DNA of 64,000 nt, from assembly GCA_946628065.1 (NCBI GenBank), contig CAMOWC010000002.1, positions 62,001-126,000 on the forward strand. Direction: 5' to 3'. The first letter of the stretch is position 1, and every line of letters begins with the position of its first letter. Below are positions 10,202 through 22,042 of the stretch, piece by piece. Made by a program: the position numbers and the translations under genes. Below the pieces are notes generated by a model that was given only the letters and a program-made list of their open reading frames with translations, was not told where the DNA came from and did not search any database. Source of the stretch: an uncultured Clostridiaceae bacterium. GTDB taxonomy: Bacteria; Bacillota; Clostridia; TANB77; CAG-508.

Positions 10202-11878
10202 TTATATTATGTGTCTAAATTTTTTCTTTTTACTATAAATTATCGTACCAAGTATTGTGGCCATAGCAATTGGGCAAATTATATTCAAGTAGCTCTTTTT
10301 TCCTCTTGGCTCTTGTATAGAAATTAATGGCGGTAATATTTTTCCAGCTATTTTTATTACTTCTCCGTCCTCATTTCTTTCAACGTCAATGCCTTCTTCT
10401 ATAGTTTCACTTTCTATTGCATCTTTTGTAAAAAAAGTTTTATTTTTCGTTTTTATAATCATATCAGCAGGGTTATTTATATCTTCTACTTCTGATCCTA
10501 TCGCTATTGGTTTTTGCAATAATAATTTTACAACAATATTTTTGTAATTTTCATCTTCGTCTTTTTCCATTTTGGGCTTAAATGTACTTATCAAGTCGTC
10601 TCCATATTTTTTCCATCCGTATTGATTATTTACCTTTTCTGTTGAAATCATTCGTGCATTTTCATTATATCCCAAACTGTCCGAATTACCTTGTGAATCC
10701 TTATTTATTATGTGGTCAATTATTGAAATTTTCTCTATTTCTTCTGTCGTTACAATATTGAAGCTATATTCTAGTTCAAGCATTCCTCCATTTAATAATT
10801 CATCATCAATTTCTGCAGCAAAAGTATTATTATCCCACATCTTTGCATTATATGCATACAATATTTCGGTTACCAGTGTATCCGTTTTTACGTGACTACT
10901 TGTTATGGTTTCAAAAATATCTTCTGTAAGAATTTTTTCTATATCTGCCTCTTCAATTTTCATTGTTGTATCAGAATTTTCAAAAGATTTTTCATGTCCT
11001 TCAAGTTCAGAGTCTCTACCATTTATAAATAACGTAATAAAACTTCCATTAGTTGTATCTTTTATCATCTTTATTGTTTGGTTAACATATGGTTCATCAT
11101 TCGGATCTGGAATGCCATCTGTAATTAAAAAAGTGTATTTTGGACATTCTCTTGCATTATCATCTTTCCAAATTAAATCATGAGCTTTCTTTATAGCTTT
11201 AGCTGTTCCTGTACTTCCAAATGCACATTGTTTCTTTATTTCATCAAACATTTTTGTTGTATTCTCTTGGGTACATGGGCTTAGTTTAATTGGATCTGCC
11301 GGGGTAGTAGAATATGTTAAGATACTTACCCTTGCTTTATCACCATATTTTTCCTTTATTAAATTTATTAAGGCTTCCATGCCTTCTTTTAAAGCTCTAA
11401 TTTTAGGCATATATCCTTTATTAACCATGATTTCTTCTATGTGTTTCTGTGTATATTGTGCCAAGTATCTTCTTATAATTCCTTCAGAGTATCCATATTC
11501 TTTCGTAAGTTCAGCATATGCAGCTTTTTCTGCTTCTTCTTTTATCTGTAGTTGTAGAGTATGTAAAGACATATTGTTGCTATTGCCTATTGGTTCAATC
11601 ATTGAACCTGAGCAGTCTAATATAAAACAAATATCAACATCTCCATTTGATACTTGTTCAGTCTCAATGCTTCCTATGTATGTTTTTGTATCTAATCCAG
11701 CTAACACATGTCCTTTTGACGATTTAATTCGCATGCTGTCTAATTGCTGGTATACCATTATTTTATTATTATCAAATGATATTACTCTTCCAAAATTTTT
11801 TGCATATGAAATGCTACTGTTAAATAAAAAAAGAAATATGAAAATAAAAATTCCTAGTATAAGTCGTATTTTTTTCAT
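10202..11878 (-). CDS. von Willebrand factor type A domain surface protein with C-terminal TM
   Basis: DICFILDCSGSM MIDAS motif, signal peptide, C-terminal TM plus KKKKFR tail. Confidence 0.85.
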   Translation of the reverse strand: MKKIRLILGIFIFIFLFLFNSSISYAKNFGRVISFDNNKIMVYQQLDSMRIKSSKGHVLAGLDTKTYIGSIETEQVSNGDVDICFILDCSGSMIEPIGNSNNMSLHTLQLQIKEEAEKAAYAELTKEYGYSEGIIRRYLAQYTQKHIEEIMVNKGYMPKIRALKEGMEALINLIKEKYGDKARVSILTYSTTPADPIKLSPCTQENTTKMFDEIKKQCAFGSTGTAKAIKKAHDLIWKDDNARECPKYTFLITDGIPDPNDEPYVNQTIKMIKDTTNGSFITLFINGRDSELEGHEKSFENSDTTMKIEEADIEKILTEDIFETITSSHVKTDTLVTEILYAYNAKMWDNNTFAAEIDDELLNGGMLELEYSFNIVTTEEIEKISIIDHIINKDSQGNSDSLGYNENARMISTEKVNNQYGWKKYGDDLISTFKPKMEKDEDENYKNIVVKLLLQKPIAIGSEVEDINNPADMIIKTKNKTFFTKDAIESETIEEGIDVERNEDGEVIKIAGKILPPLISIQEPRGKKSYLNIICPIAMATILGTIIYSKKKKFRHII

Positions 11879-12011
11879 ATTTGTTCTACCTCCTTTTTTA
11901 TTTTTTATGCTTTTTAAACTAATTGTTTAAGATTTTATTTTAAAATCTTAACGACAAAGAGTTAATTTCTATGTATTTACATATATTGTATATTTCTTTT
12001 AATTATTGTTA

Positions 12012-12694
12012 TTATTGCTTGTTTGTTGGCACATAAAGTGCTTGTCGTGTTGTTAATATGGCTCCTGTAGACGTTGGTGCTGTACCCACACTACCTGTGC
12101 TTGCATTCCAATATGTTCCTGCATTTGCAACAGTTTTTCCTTTTTTGCTCCCTCCATCAGCATTTAGTTCATACCTACTTACATAAAAACCACCATAAGT
12201 TGCTACACTTGCCGTCAAATTAGTAAAGTCTTCACCCAAAGTAAGTAATGCCTCTTCTTCTGGATCATGGTTGGTTTCTAATAGTTTAGTGTCTCCGGCT
12301 TCTGACCAATATCCAGGATTAGATAAATCTGTTTTATATATTACTAATCCACCTGTTATAGTTGTTTCATTTGGGTATATAGAAACACTAAATTACTTTG
12401 GTATTGGTGCTTTTTTTCAGCATCTATGCTAGGATATGCCATTGCTACAGCTTTATGGCTCCAGCCTTCTGGTAATTGAATTGCATATTCTTCAACATAA
12501 TCAAGATAGCTTCTAAATATCGTATTCTCATTTTCAACTTTATGGTTCCATTTTTCTACTGCATCGTTACTACGCGAAAATAACCCTTCATTGTCTGTTC
12601 CAATTGTTACAGCTACTCATGCTAATATGAGCAACACAATTACAGTAATTACTAAAGCTATAAGTGTAATCCCTTTTTTATTTTCACTTATCAT
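12012..12694 (-). pseudogene. Degraded prepilin-like protein with type IV pilin N-terminus
   Basis: MISENKKGITLIALVITVIVLLILA*VAVTIGTDNEG... has a TGA early, then a frame change in an A-run and a TAA before FSVSIYPNETTITGGLVIY...GGFYVSRYEL; none of these involve CGG. Confidence 0.7.
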
Positions 12695-12808
12695 GTTATT
12701 TAACTCTCCATTCTTCTTTTGTTTCATTTATTATACATGTTATGTTCAGTGTTTTCAATTATTTTAATATTACTTATATATTACAAATATATTGCAAATA
12801 TATTACAA

Positions 12809-12842
12809 AAAAGAGGTAACACTAAGTGTTATCTCTTTTAAC
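12809..12842 (-). terminator. Terminator of the hrcA-grpE-dnaK-dnaJ operon
   Basis: AAAGAGGTAACAC-TAA-GTGTTATCTCTTTT inverted repeat just after dnaJ. Confidence 0.75.
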
Positions 12843-12854
12843 TTATAAATTAAT

Positions 12855-14018
12855 TTATCCAAATAGTCCACGTCTTTTTACTGGTGGTTGCTCATTCATC
12901 GTTTTTGCAAGCTCCATAAGGATTGCCCTTTGTTCTGATGTAAGTCTCTTTGGTGTCTGAACTACTACTGTAAATACAAAATCTCCCCTCCAGCTTCCAT
13001 TTACATTTTTAAATCCTTTACTTCTTATTGTAAATTTTGTTCCTGTTTGGGTTCCTTCTGGAATTTTGTACTTCTCTTTTGTTCCATCTACTAATGGAAT
13101 TTCTAGTTCAGCTCCTAAAGTTGCTTGTGTAAACGTAATTGGTATATCACATAGTACATGATCGCCTTTCCTTGTATATATACTATGGCGTTTTATGTGT
13201 ACTATTATGTAGAGGTCTCCTTGAGGTCCTCCATTTGTTCCTGATTCGCCTTGTCCACGTAGTACTACAGTTTGCCCTTCATCAACACCCTCTGGAATCT
13301 TTACTGTAATTTTTACATTTTTCTTTATTTTCCCTCTTCCGCGGCAATCTGGGCATGGTTCTTTTATTACTTTTCCTCTGCCCCCACAGTTACTACACGT
13401 TCTCGTTGTTTGCATTTGTCCTAACATTGTTGATACTGTTTGTGTCACCTGTCCTGTACCATGACATGCACTACATGTTTCTGGATTTGTTCCTGGTTTG
13501 CTTCCTTTTCCATGGCAAGTAGTACATTCTTCATTTCTGGAAATACTTATTTCCTTTTGAACTCCTAGGAAAGACTCCTCAAAAGTAATTTCTATATTTG
13601 TTTGAATATTGGCACCTTGCCTTGGTGCATTAGGGTTACGAGTGCTTCTTCCTCCTGCTCCTCCTCCAAAGAAAGATGAGAAAATATCTCCAAATCCTCC
13701 AAGGTCGCCAAAATCGAAGCCATTAAATCCTCCTGAGTAGGAATAATAGCCTCCACCAGGTTCCCCTGCTCCTCCTCCGAATCCTGAAGGTCCATTAAAG
13801 CCAAATTGATCATACATTTGACGTTTTTGCTTATCAGAAAGCACCTCATATGCCTCAGTTACTTCTTTAAATTTAGCTTCTGCTCCTGCTTTGTCATCTG
13901 GGTTCGCATCTGGATGATATTTCTTTGCAAGTTTTCTATATGCATGTTTTATCTCATCATCAGTAGCTGATTTGCTTACACCTAAAACCTCATAATAGTC
14001 TCTCTTATTCTCTGCCAT
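12855..14018 (-). CDS. dnaJ: Molecular chaperone DnaJ
   Basis: [31 protein letters not shown]; four CxxCxGxG repeats. Confidence 0.97.
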   Translation of the reverse strand: MAENKRDYYEVLGVSKSATDDEIKHAYRKLAKKYHPDANPDDKAGAEAKFKEVTEAYEVLSDKQKRQMYDQFGFNGPSGFGGGAGEPGGGYYSYSGGFNGFDFGDLGGFGDIFSSFFGGGAGGRSTRNPNAPRQGANIQTNIEITFEESFLGVQKEISISRNEECTTCHGKGSKPGTNPETCSACHGTGQVTQTVSTMLGQMQTTRTCSNCGGRGKVIKEPCPDCRGRGKIKKNVKITVKIPEGVDEGQTVVLRGQGESGTNGGPQGDLYIIVHIKRHSIYTRKGDHVLCDIPITFTQATLGAELEIPLVDGTKEKYKIPEGTQTGTKFTIRSKGFKNVNGSWRGDFVFTVVVQTPKRLTSEQRAILMELAKTMNEQPPVKRRGLFG

Positions 14019-14072
14019 GTTTTGCCTCCAAAATTAATTCAAGAGTGAAACGTTTGGGTCTTCACCCTTAAA

Positions 14073-14107
14073 AGTGAAACGTTTAGAACCGTTCTAAACG
14101 TTTCACT
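14073..14107. repeat. REP-like palindrome (17-bp perfect arms, 1-nt centre)
   Basis: AGTGAAACGTTTAGAAC C GTTCTAAACGTTTCACT; resembles the palindrome at 60642-60706. Confidence 0.8.
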
Positions 14108-14114
14108 CTTTCAT

Positions 14115-16546
<2,432 letters not shown>

Positions 16547-16558
16547 TTTTGTCCTCCT

Positions 16559-17590
16559 CTAAAACATTCCTTTTCCAAGTTGCTCATTTAACTTTTTGCT
16601 TATATATTTCATAACCGAAATTACTTTTGAATAGTCCATCCTTGTTGGTCCAATAATTCCAATTGTACCTAGATCTCTGTCTCCAATTGTATGTTTGAAA
16701 GTAACTATACTAAAATCTTTAAGTTCTGAATGTTCATTTTCATCGCCAATATATACATTTATATCTTCTGCCATTCCTGAATTTAAAATATCTAAAACTA
16801 CATCCTTTTCATCAAGCACATTTAAAAAATTTCTTGCTACATCTAATTTTTTAAATTCTGGAAAATCAAATACTTTATTTGTTCCTTCTAAATACAAGTT
16901 TGTATTTTCAACTATCGCATGGTTTATCTGCTCAATTATAGGTCTTATAACATTAACTTCGCCTTTCATTTCCTTCATCATATATTGTTCGAATGGTTTA
17001 TCAACTTTATCAAGTGGCATTCCGCGGAGTTTGTTGTTAAATAAGAAACTTAAGTTATCTACTTGACTTTGAGTTATATCTTCATCAAATTTTATTATTG
17101 TTTCTTTAATTGCTCCTGCATCTGTAAGAATAACTGCCATTAAAACTCTGCTGCCAAGTAGAACAAATTTAATATCTACAATATTATGCATATCTGCTCT
17201 TGGGCCAACAGCTAAAGTTGTGTAATGAGTAATCTCTGATAACGTGTTTGTAGCAATTTTAGTTAAATCTTCGATTTCATTTACTTTAGTTTCTAGTTTA
17301 GATTTAATATACTGAATTTCTTCAAGACTAATATTGTCGTCTTTTAATAGTTCATCTACATAAAAGCGGTATCCTTTTGCTGAAGGTACACGTCCTGCTG
17401 ATGTATGAGGCTTATCTAAATAGCCTATGTGTTCAAGTTCTGCCATATCATTTCGGATGGTTGCACTACTACATTCTAGTCCGTAATTTTGTAAAAGAGC
17501 GCCAGAGCTAACAGGCTCCGCTGTATTTATGTATTCTTCTATAATAGCCTGCAATATTCTTTTTTTTCGTTCGTCTAGCATTTTTACCAC
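16559..17590 (-). CDS. hrcA: Heat-inducible transcriptional repressor HrcA
   Basis: DERKKRILQAIIEEYINTAEPVSSGAL...SSATIRNDMAELEHIGYL. Confidence 0.96.
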   Translation of the reverse strand: MVKMLDERKKRILQAIIEEYINTAEPVSSGALLQNYGLECSSATIRNDMAELEHIGYLDKPHTSAGRVPSAKGYRFYVDELLKDDNISLEEIQYIKSKLETKVNEIEDLTKIATNTLSEITHYTTLAVGPRADMHNIVDIKFVLLGSRVLMAVILTDAGAIKETIIKFDEDITQSQVDNLSFLFNNKLRGMPLDKVDKPFEQYMMKEMKGEVNVIRPIIEQINHAIVENTNLYLEGTNKVFDFPEFKKLDVARNFLNVLDEKDVVLDILNSGMAEDINVYIGDENEHSELKDFSIVTFKHTIGDRDLGTIGIIGPTRMDYSKVISVMKYISKKLNEQLGKGMF

Positions 17591-17597
17591 CTCTTTG

Positions 17598-17624
17598 CTA
17601 GCACTTTAAGCTCGTGAGTGCTAA
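17598..17624. promoter_or_regulatory. CIRCE operator (HrcA binding site)
   Basis: CTAGCACTT-N9-GAGTGCTAA upstream of hrcA, near the consensus TTAGCACTC-N9-GAGTGCTAA. Confidence 0.88.
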
Positions 17625-17808
17625 CATGGTATATATTATATCCATTTGTACCTTTTGTCAATACTTTTTTTGTGAATTTTATGTGTTTGTTTTTTATCTT
17701 TATTCTCTTACACTTTTCTAATTGATTAATTATTCAATGTCACAGATATTGACATATAAAAAAAATATAAATATAATAATTTCAAATAAAAATAAAGGAG
17801 GAATTTTA

Positions 17809-18483
17809 ATGAAAAAATATGTTGCTGAATTTATTGGTACTGCTGTTTTAGTATTATTTGGATGCGGTAGTGCTGCAATCGCTGGTGGAAGTTTGGGCAC
17901 ATTAGGTATTGCTTTAGCTTTTGGCCTTTCTATTGTTGCTATGGCATATGTTATTGGAAATATCTCTGGTTGCCATATTAACCCTGCGGTTTCTTTAGCA
18001 ATGCTCATTAACAAGAAAATGTCTGTAAAAGACTTTTGTTTCTATGTGGTTGCTCAAGTTTTAGGTGCAATTTTAGGTATTGCTCTTCTTTATGCTATTA
18101 TTGCTAATTGTGGACTTAATGTTACAGAAACTGGTTTAGGAGCAAACGGATTTGATAGTGCTTCAAGTGTTAATTTAAATATGTTTGGAGCTATATTAGT
18201 AGAAATAGTTCTTACATTTGTATTTATTTATACTATATTGGGTGTAACTTCAGATGATAAAAAAGGCGCAGTTGCTGGAATTGTTATAGGATTGACTCTT
18301 ACATTTGTACATATTATGGGTATTCCTCTAACTGGTACATCTGTTAACCCAGCAAGAAGTTTGGCTCCAGCTATATTCCTAGGTGGTCAAGCTCTAGCAC
18401 AAGTTTGGGTATTTGTTTTAGCACCATTTGTTGGTTCAGCATTAGCAGCAATTGTATTTAAATTTTTAAATAAAGAAAAATAA
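17809..18483 (+). CDS. MIP family aquaporin / glycerol facilitator
   Basis: AEFIGTAVLVLFGCGSAA; two NPA motifs (GCHINPAVS, TSVNPARS); RBS AAAGGAGG at proper spacing. Confidence 0.92.
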   Translation: MKKYVAEFIGTAVLVLFGCGSAAIAGGSLGTLGIALAFGLSIVAMAYVIGNISGCHINPAVSLAMLINKKMSVKDFCFYVVAQVLGAILGIALLYAIIANCGLNVTETGLGANGFDSASSVNLNMFGAILVEIVLTFVFIYTILGVTSDDKKGAVAGIVIGLTLTFVHIMGIPLTGTSVNPARSLAPAIFLGGQALAQVWVFVLAPFVGSALAAIVFKFLNKEK

Positions 18484-18496
18484 AAATAATGAAAAC

Positions 18497-18524
18497 TTGG
18501 CGGCAAAAAAGCCGCCTTTTTTAT
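18497..18524 (+). terminator. Terminator of aquaporin gene
   Basis: GGCGGC-AAAAAA-GCCGCC followed by T6. Confidence 0.8.
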
Positions 18525-18537
18525 GCAAAAAAAATGG

Positions 18538-18567
18538 CGGGAGCAGAATTTTCATCCGCTCCCGTTT
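18538..18567 (-). terminator. Putative terminator of GC-rich cassette gene
   Basis: CGGGAGC...GCTCCCG inverted repeat flanked by A-run (T-run on minus strand). Confidence 0.55.
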
Positions 18568-18576
18568 TTCAAGGAT

Positions 18577-18954
18577 TTACGTCGCTTTCTTGATTCTGTA
18601 CCGGAACATGCAGTTCCGAGGATCGTCCTCACACACTTCCAGTACACGTTCAATCGTGAGCATTCCTGTCAAGACCTCAATGATGAATTTCTCGACTCGC
18701 TCCTTCCTGAGATTCTGCACCCCGTAGTGGGCACAAATTTCTTTCCGAAGGTCAATCTCTACGATTTTGCCATCTACCTCTTCGAAGAGGATTCTCGCTT
18801 CACAGGGTTTCACCATATGGACATAGCTTGTCCCAGGGTTTCCCCGTTTATAGCCTTTCCTCTTGAGAACGATCACATCTTCGTCGGTGTACGCGCGGAT
18901 GTCACTGCTCCTCACGTATCTATACCCCATGATGTTCAACTTCACTGGTGCCAT
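18577..18954 (-). CDS. Hypothetical protein of GC-rich, foreign-looking cassette; uses CGG as ordinary Arg triplet four times
   Basis: 125-aa ORF with RBS AAGGAG, GC and codon usage unlike flanking genes; in-frame CGG (first base) at 18846, 18747, 18618 and 18603. Confidence 0.7.
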   Translation of the reverse strand: MAPVKLNIMGYRYVRSSDIRAYTDEDVIVLKRKGYKRGNPGTSYVHMVKPCEARILFEEVDGKIVEIDLRKEICAHYGVQNLRKERVEKFIIEVLTGMLTIERVLEVCEDDPRNCMFRYRIKKAT

Positions 18955-18994
18955 CTCCTTCCGTCTCCTTGAATTTGTATTGGGATACTCTTAT

Positions 18995-19024
18995 ATTATA
19001 CCATTCATGTCAGTATTATGTCAA
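18995..19024 (-). promoter_or_regulatory. Consensus sigma-A-type promoter for cassette gene
   Basis: Minus strand TTGACA (19019-19024), 18-nt spacer, TATAAT (18995-19000). Confidence 0.75.
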
Positions 19025-19076
19025 TCGACCACATCTCTCATGACAAAATCAATTCTACATTAGAAAATATTTTCTT

Positions 19077-19739
19077 TTATTTTACAACTGTTTCTACAAC
19101 AGTACATTGTATTTTTACATTTCCTACGTATTTCTTGCATTTTGTACAATAACCACAAGCGTATTCTATCGTTTCGCTTCTGCTTATGTAAAAGCTACTT
19201 TTTCCCCACTCATTTCCGCAATATTGGCAAAATCTTGTAAAACTTACATGGCCAGAATTGCTATCTACACTAAGAACTTTTGCAGCATTTAATGGTACCG
19301 CTGAATACACCTTTTTAGTTTTAATTTCTTTTGGTTTTGTATTTGTTTGCAAGCTTGTACTACTACTCTGTGAATTTGTACTTGTAATATTGTTTTGCGC
19401 GCTTGTGCTTGTATTCTTGTTTTGTGCATTTGTATTCACATTATTGCTTTGTATGTTTGTTCCTTTATTACTGCTTGGTATATTTGTATTTTTATTGTTT
19501 TCATTTGTATTTATGATTGTGTTTTGCATATTAATATTTGTATTTGTGTTTTCTCTTTCTTTAGACATTTTGTTCATGATCAAGTATCCAATTATAATTG
19601 CAAAAATAACTATAGTCCCAATTATTACGAGTGTTAATTTACTGTTTCTTTTACTAGTTTCACTATTTATTGGCTCTCCACATTCGCTACAAAACTTGGC
19701 CCCTTCCTTCAATTCTTTTCCACATTTTTTGCAATTCAT
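19077..19739 (-). CDS. Zinc-ribbon membrane protein with Asn/Thr-rich linker
   Basis: MNCKKCGKELKEGAKFCSECGEPI, single TM, N/T repeats, C-terminal CxxC pairs. Confidence 0.75.
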   Translation of the reverse strand: MNCKKCGKELKEGAKFCSECGEPINSETSKRNSKLTLVIIGTIVIFAIIIGYLIMNKMSKERENTNTNINMQNTIINTNENNKNTNIPSSNKGTNIQSNNVNTNAQNKNTSTSAQNNITSTNSQSSSTSLQTNTKPKEIKTKKVYSAVPLNAAKVLSVDSNSGHVSFTRFCQYCGNEWGKSSFYISRSETIEYACGYCTKCKKYVGNVKIQCTVVETVVK

Positions 19740-19874
19740 TAAAAATTCCCCCTATCTTTTGTTTTTTATTATATGTCTTCAGTAAATTCAGCATCTCCAT
19801 ATACAAATGCCACTTTATCTAGTAAGGATATCTCATATTTTAGCGTTCTTTTTTTATCCATATCAAAGTTAAAT

Positions 19875-19957
19875 TGGTGCCCAGGACGGGATTCGAACCC
19901 GCAAGGTTTCCCACATGATCCTGAATCATGCGCGTCTGCCAGTTCCGCCACCCGGGC
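19875..19957 (-). tRNA. tRNA-Leu (CAG)
   Basis: GCCCGGGTGGCGGAACTGGCAGACGC...loop TTCAGGA...GGGTTCGAATCCCGTCCTGGGCACCA. Confidence 0.93.
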
Positions 19958-19990
19958 ATATATTGGCATAAAGCATATGCCAATGATTAT

Positions 19991-20857
19991 TTAATTTAAT
20001 TCATTTATATTCCTTATTATTTTATATGCAGATTCATTTTGTTTTACGTAGTATCTATGCAATGCCTTTAATTCCATAGTATTAGACTTGTTTATTTCAT
20101 CGTCTGTCATGTTTTGTATGTACCCTTTTTCAAATAAGGCATCAATTTGATCTTGTCTGCATGCTCCATACGGATATGTAAATACTCTTATTTTAGATTT
20201 TCCAACATGACTTTCAATGTTTTTATATGCAATATCAATATCAGATAAAAGTGTTTCTACACTCTCTTTATCATAAAAAATATGAGTTCTTCCATGAGAA
20301 AAAATACTTACTAAACCGCTTCTGCTCATTTCTTCAGCTTGTTCCCAGTTAAAATATCCATTTGTTCCAACTAGGTCATCCACAACATAAATTGCAGCTG
20401 GTATATTATACTTGGTTAGAATTGGAAAAGCATTATAATAATTTCCAGCCCATCCATCGTCAAATCCTATCAATACAGATTTTTCTGATATTGTCTTTTC
20501 TCCATTATAGTAGTCAACTAAATCTTGGTAGCTTATAAACGTATATCCTTCTTCTAGCAAACCAGTTATTTGTTTTTCAAATTGCGTTGCTGTTGTTTGC
20601 ATATAAAACAGATCTCTAGTTGGCTTCTCTGTTGGTATTTCGTGGTATAGCAAAATTGGAATTCTAATGTTCTTTTCTGATCTGTAGTACTTTTTTTCTG
20701 AATCAAGGTTATTATATTCTTCAGATGTTTTTACAACTATATATGATTTTATATTTTTAGCTTCATCATATATCTCTTTTGCAAGAGGATTTTTTGTAGC
20801 AAAAAATATAACTATAACTATAACAAATATTAAAATAATCAATATCACTTTTTTCAT
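19991..20857 (-). CDS. Polysaccharide deacetylase family protein
   Basis: IPILLYHEIPTEK, SVLIGFDDGWAGNYYNAFPIL, FTYPYGACR. Confidence 0.88.
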   Translation of the reverse strand: MKKVILIILIFVIVIVIFFATKNPLAKEIYDEAKNIKSYIVVKTSEEYNNLDSEKKYYRSEKNIRIPILLYHEIPTEKPTRDLFYMQTTATQFEKQITGLLEEGYTFISYQDLVDYYNGEKTISEKSVLIGFDDGWAGNYYNAFPILTKYNIPAAIYVVDDLVGTNGYFNWEQAEEMSRSGLVSIFSHGRTHIFYDKESVETLLSDIDIAYKNIESHVGKSKIRVFTYPYGACRQDQIDALFEKGYIQNMTDDEINKSNTMELKALHRYYVKQNESAYKIIRNINELN

Positions 20858-20862
20858 AATAT

Positions 20863-22042
20863 CTATTCCTCTACTTCTTTTCTAAAGCTTTCTCCATATT
20901 GCAATTTTTCTAGGCCAAAAAAGTCTAGGATTGTTGCCGAAATATCTGCATATGTTGATCTTGTTCCAACGTTTGTATTTTTCTTTATTCCTTTTCCGTA
21001 AATTAAAATAGGAATATATTCTCTCGAATGATCCGTACTAGGTGTACTTGGGTCGTTGCCATGGTCTGCAGTTATAATTAAGCAATCCGTATCACACATT
21101 GCATTCATTATTTCTGGTAGCTTGCTATCAAAATACTCTAATGCTTTTGCATAGCCATCTATATCGTTTCTATGTCCATATAACATATCTGTGTCTACCA
21201 AATTTGTAAAAATCAGTCCTTTGTTTCTTTTCTTTATTTCTTCTATTGTTTTTTCTATTCCATCTGCATTTCCTTGTGTGTGAATTGCTCTTGTAATTCC
21301 TCTTCCAGAAAACAGGTCCTCTATTTTGCCTATAGCTATTACTTCTCTTTTACTATCTTTTATCTCATCTAACATAGTTTTTCCAAAAGATTCTGATTCA
21401 AAGTCTTTCCTATTATATGTTCTTTTAAAATTATCCGCTTTGTCTCCTACAAAAGGTCTTGCAATTACCGTACCGACATTGTATTTTTCTTGATCCAACA
21501 TTTTTCTAGCAATCATACAAATATTATATAATTGCTTGACGGGAATCACATCTTCGTGAGCTGCTATTTGAAAAACGCTATCTGCAGATGTGTAAATAAT
21601 TGGATAACCTGTTTTTATATGTTCCTCTCCAAATCTTTTAAGAATTTCTGTCCCTGACCCAACTTCATTACAGAGTATCCCATTTAGTCCAGCTTTATCT
21701 TTAAATTCTTTAATCATTTCTTCTGGGAATGCATTCGGATAAGTCTTAAATCCTTTTTCTGTAACATAGCCTGAAATTTCCCAATGTCCGACTGGACTAT
21801 TTTTACCTTTCGATTGCTCTGCAGCTCTTCCGGAAACATCCTATAGTTTTCTCTTCCTTGTCTTGTATGTCCACTCCATCAATGTTATATAGCCCTAGTT
21901 TTTTTAGGTTTGGCAAGTTTAATTTAGTGTTATTGTATATTCCAAATAAAGTATTGCTTCCTTCGTCTTTATAGTCACACGCATCTGGAAGTTCTCCTAC
22001 TCCAAATCCATCTAGAACTGTTATTATAAATCTTTCTATCAT
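20863..22042 (-). CDS. deoB: Phosphopentomutase, with one CGGN +1 site at 21829-21832
   Basis: ORFs 21803-22042 and 20863-21717 join when TTC-CGGA-AGA is read +1: [48 protein letters not shown]...; about 392 aa. Confidence 0.95.

Noticed and set aside
12618-12620. TGA recoded as glycine (as in some candidate phyla), suggested by LLILA-TGA-VAV in the pilin-like ORF
   Set aside because: Single case in a gene with further frame and stop defects; native genes use GGN or CGGN at glycine positions and no other in-frame TGA was needed. Treated as pseudogene decay.
18577-18954. Counting the four CGG codons of the GC-rich ORF as further +1 sites
   Set aside because: Reading the first CGGG as four bases leads quickly to a TGA stop; the triplet reading gives the coherent 125-aa ORF, so these are ordinary Arg codons from a foreign gene.
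19769-19969. Minus-strand ORF overlapping the tRNA-Leu gene (66 aa)
   Set aside because: Covers the tRNA-Leu(CAG) sequence; peptide (ARVAELADAHDSGSCGKPCGFESRPGHQ) is the familiar spurious translation of a tRNA-Leu.
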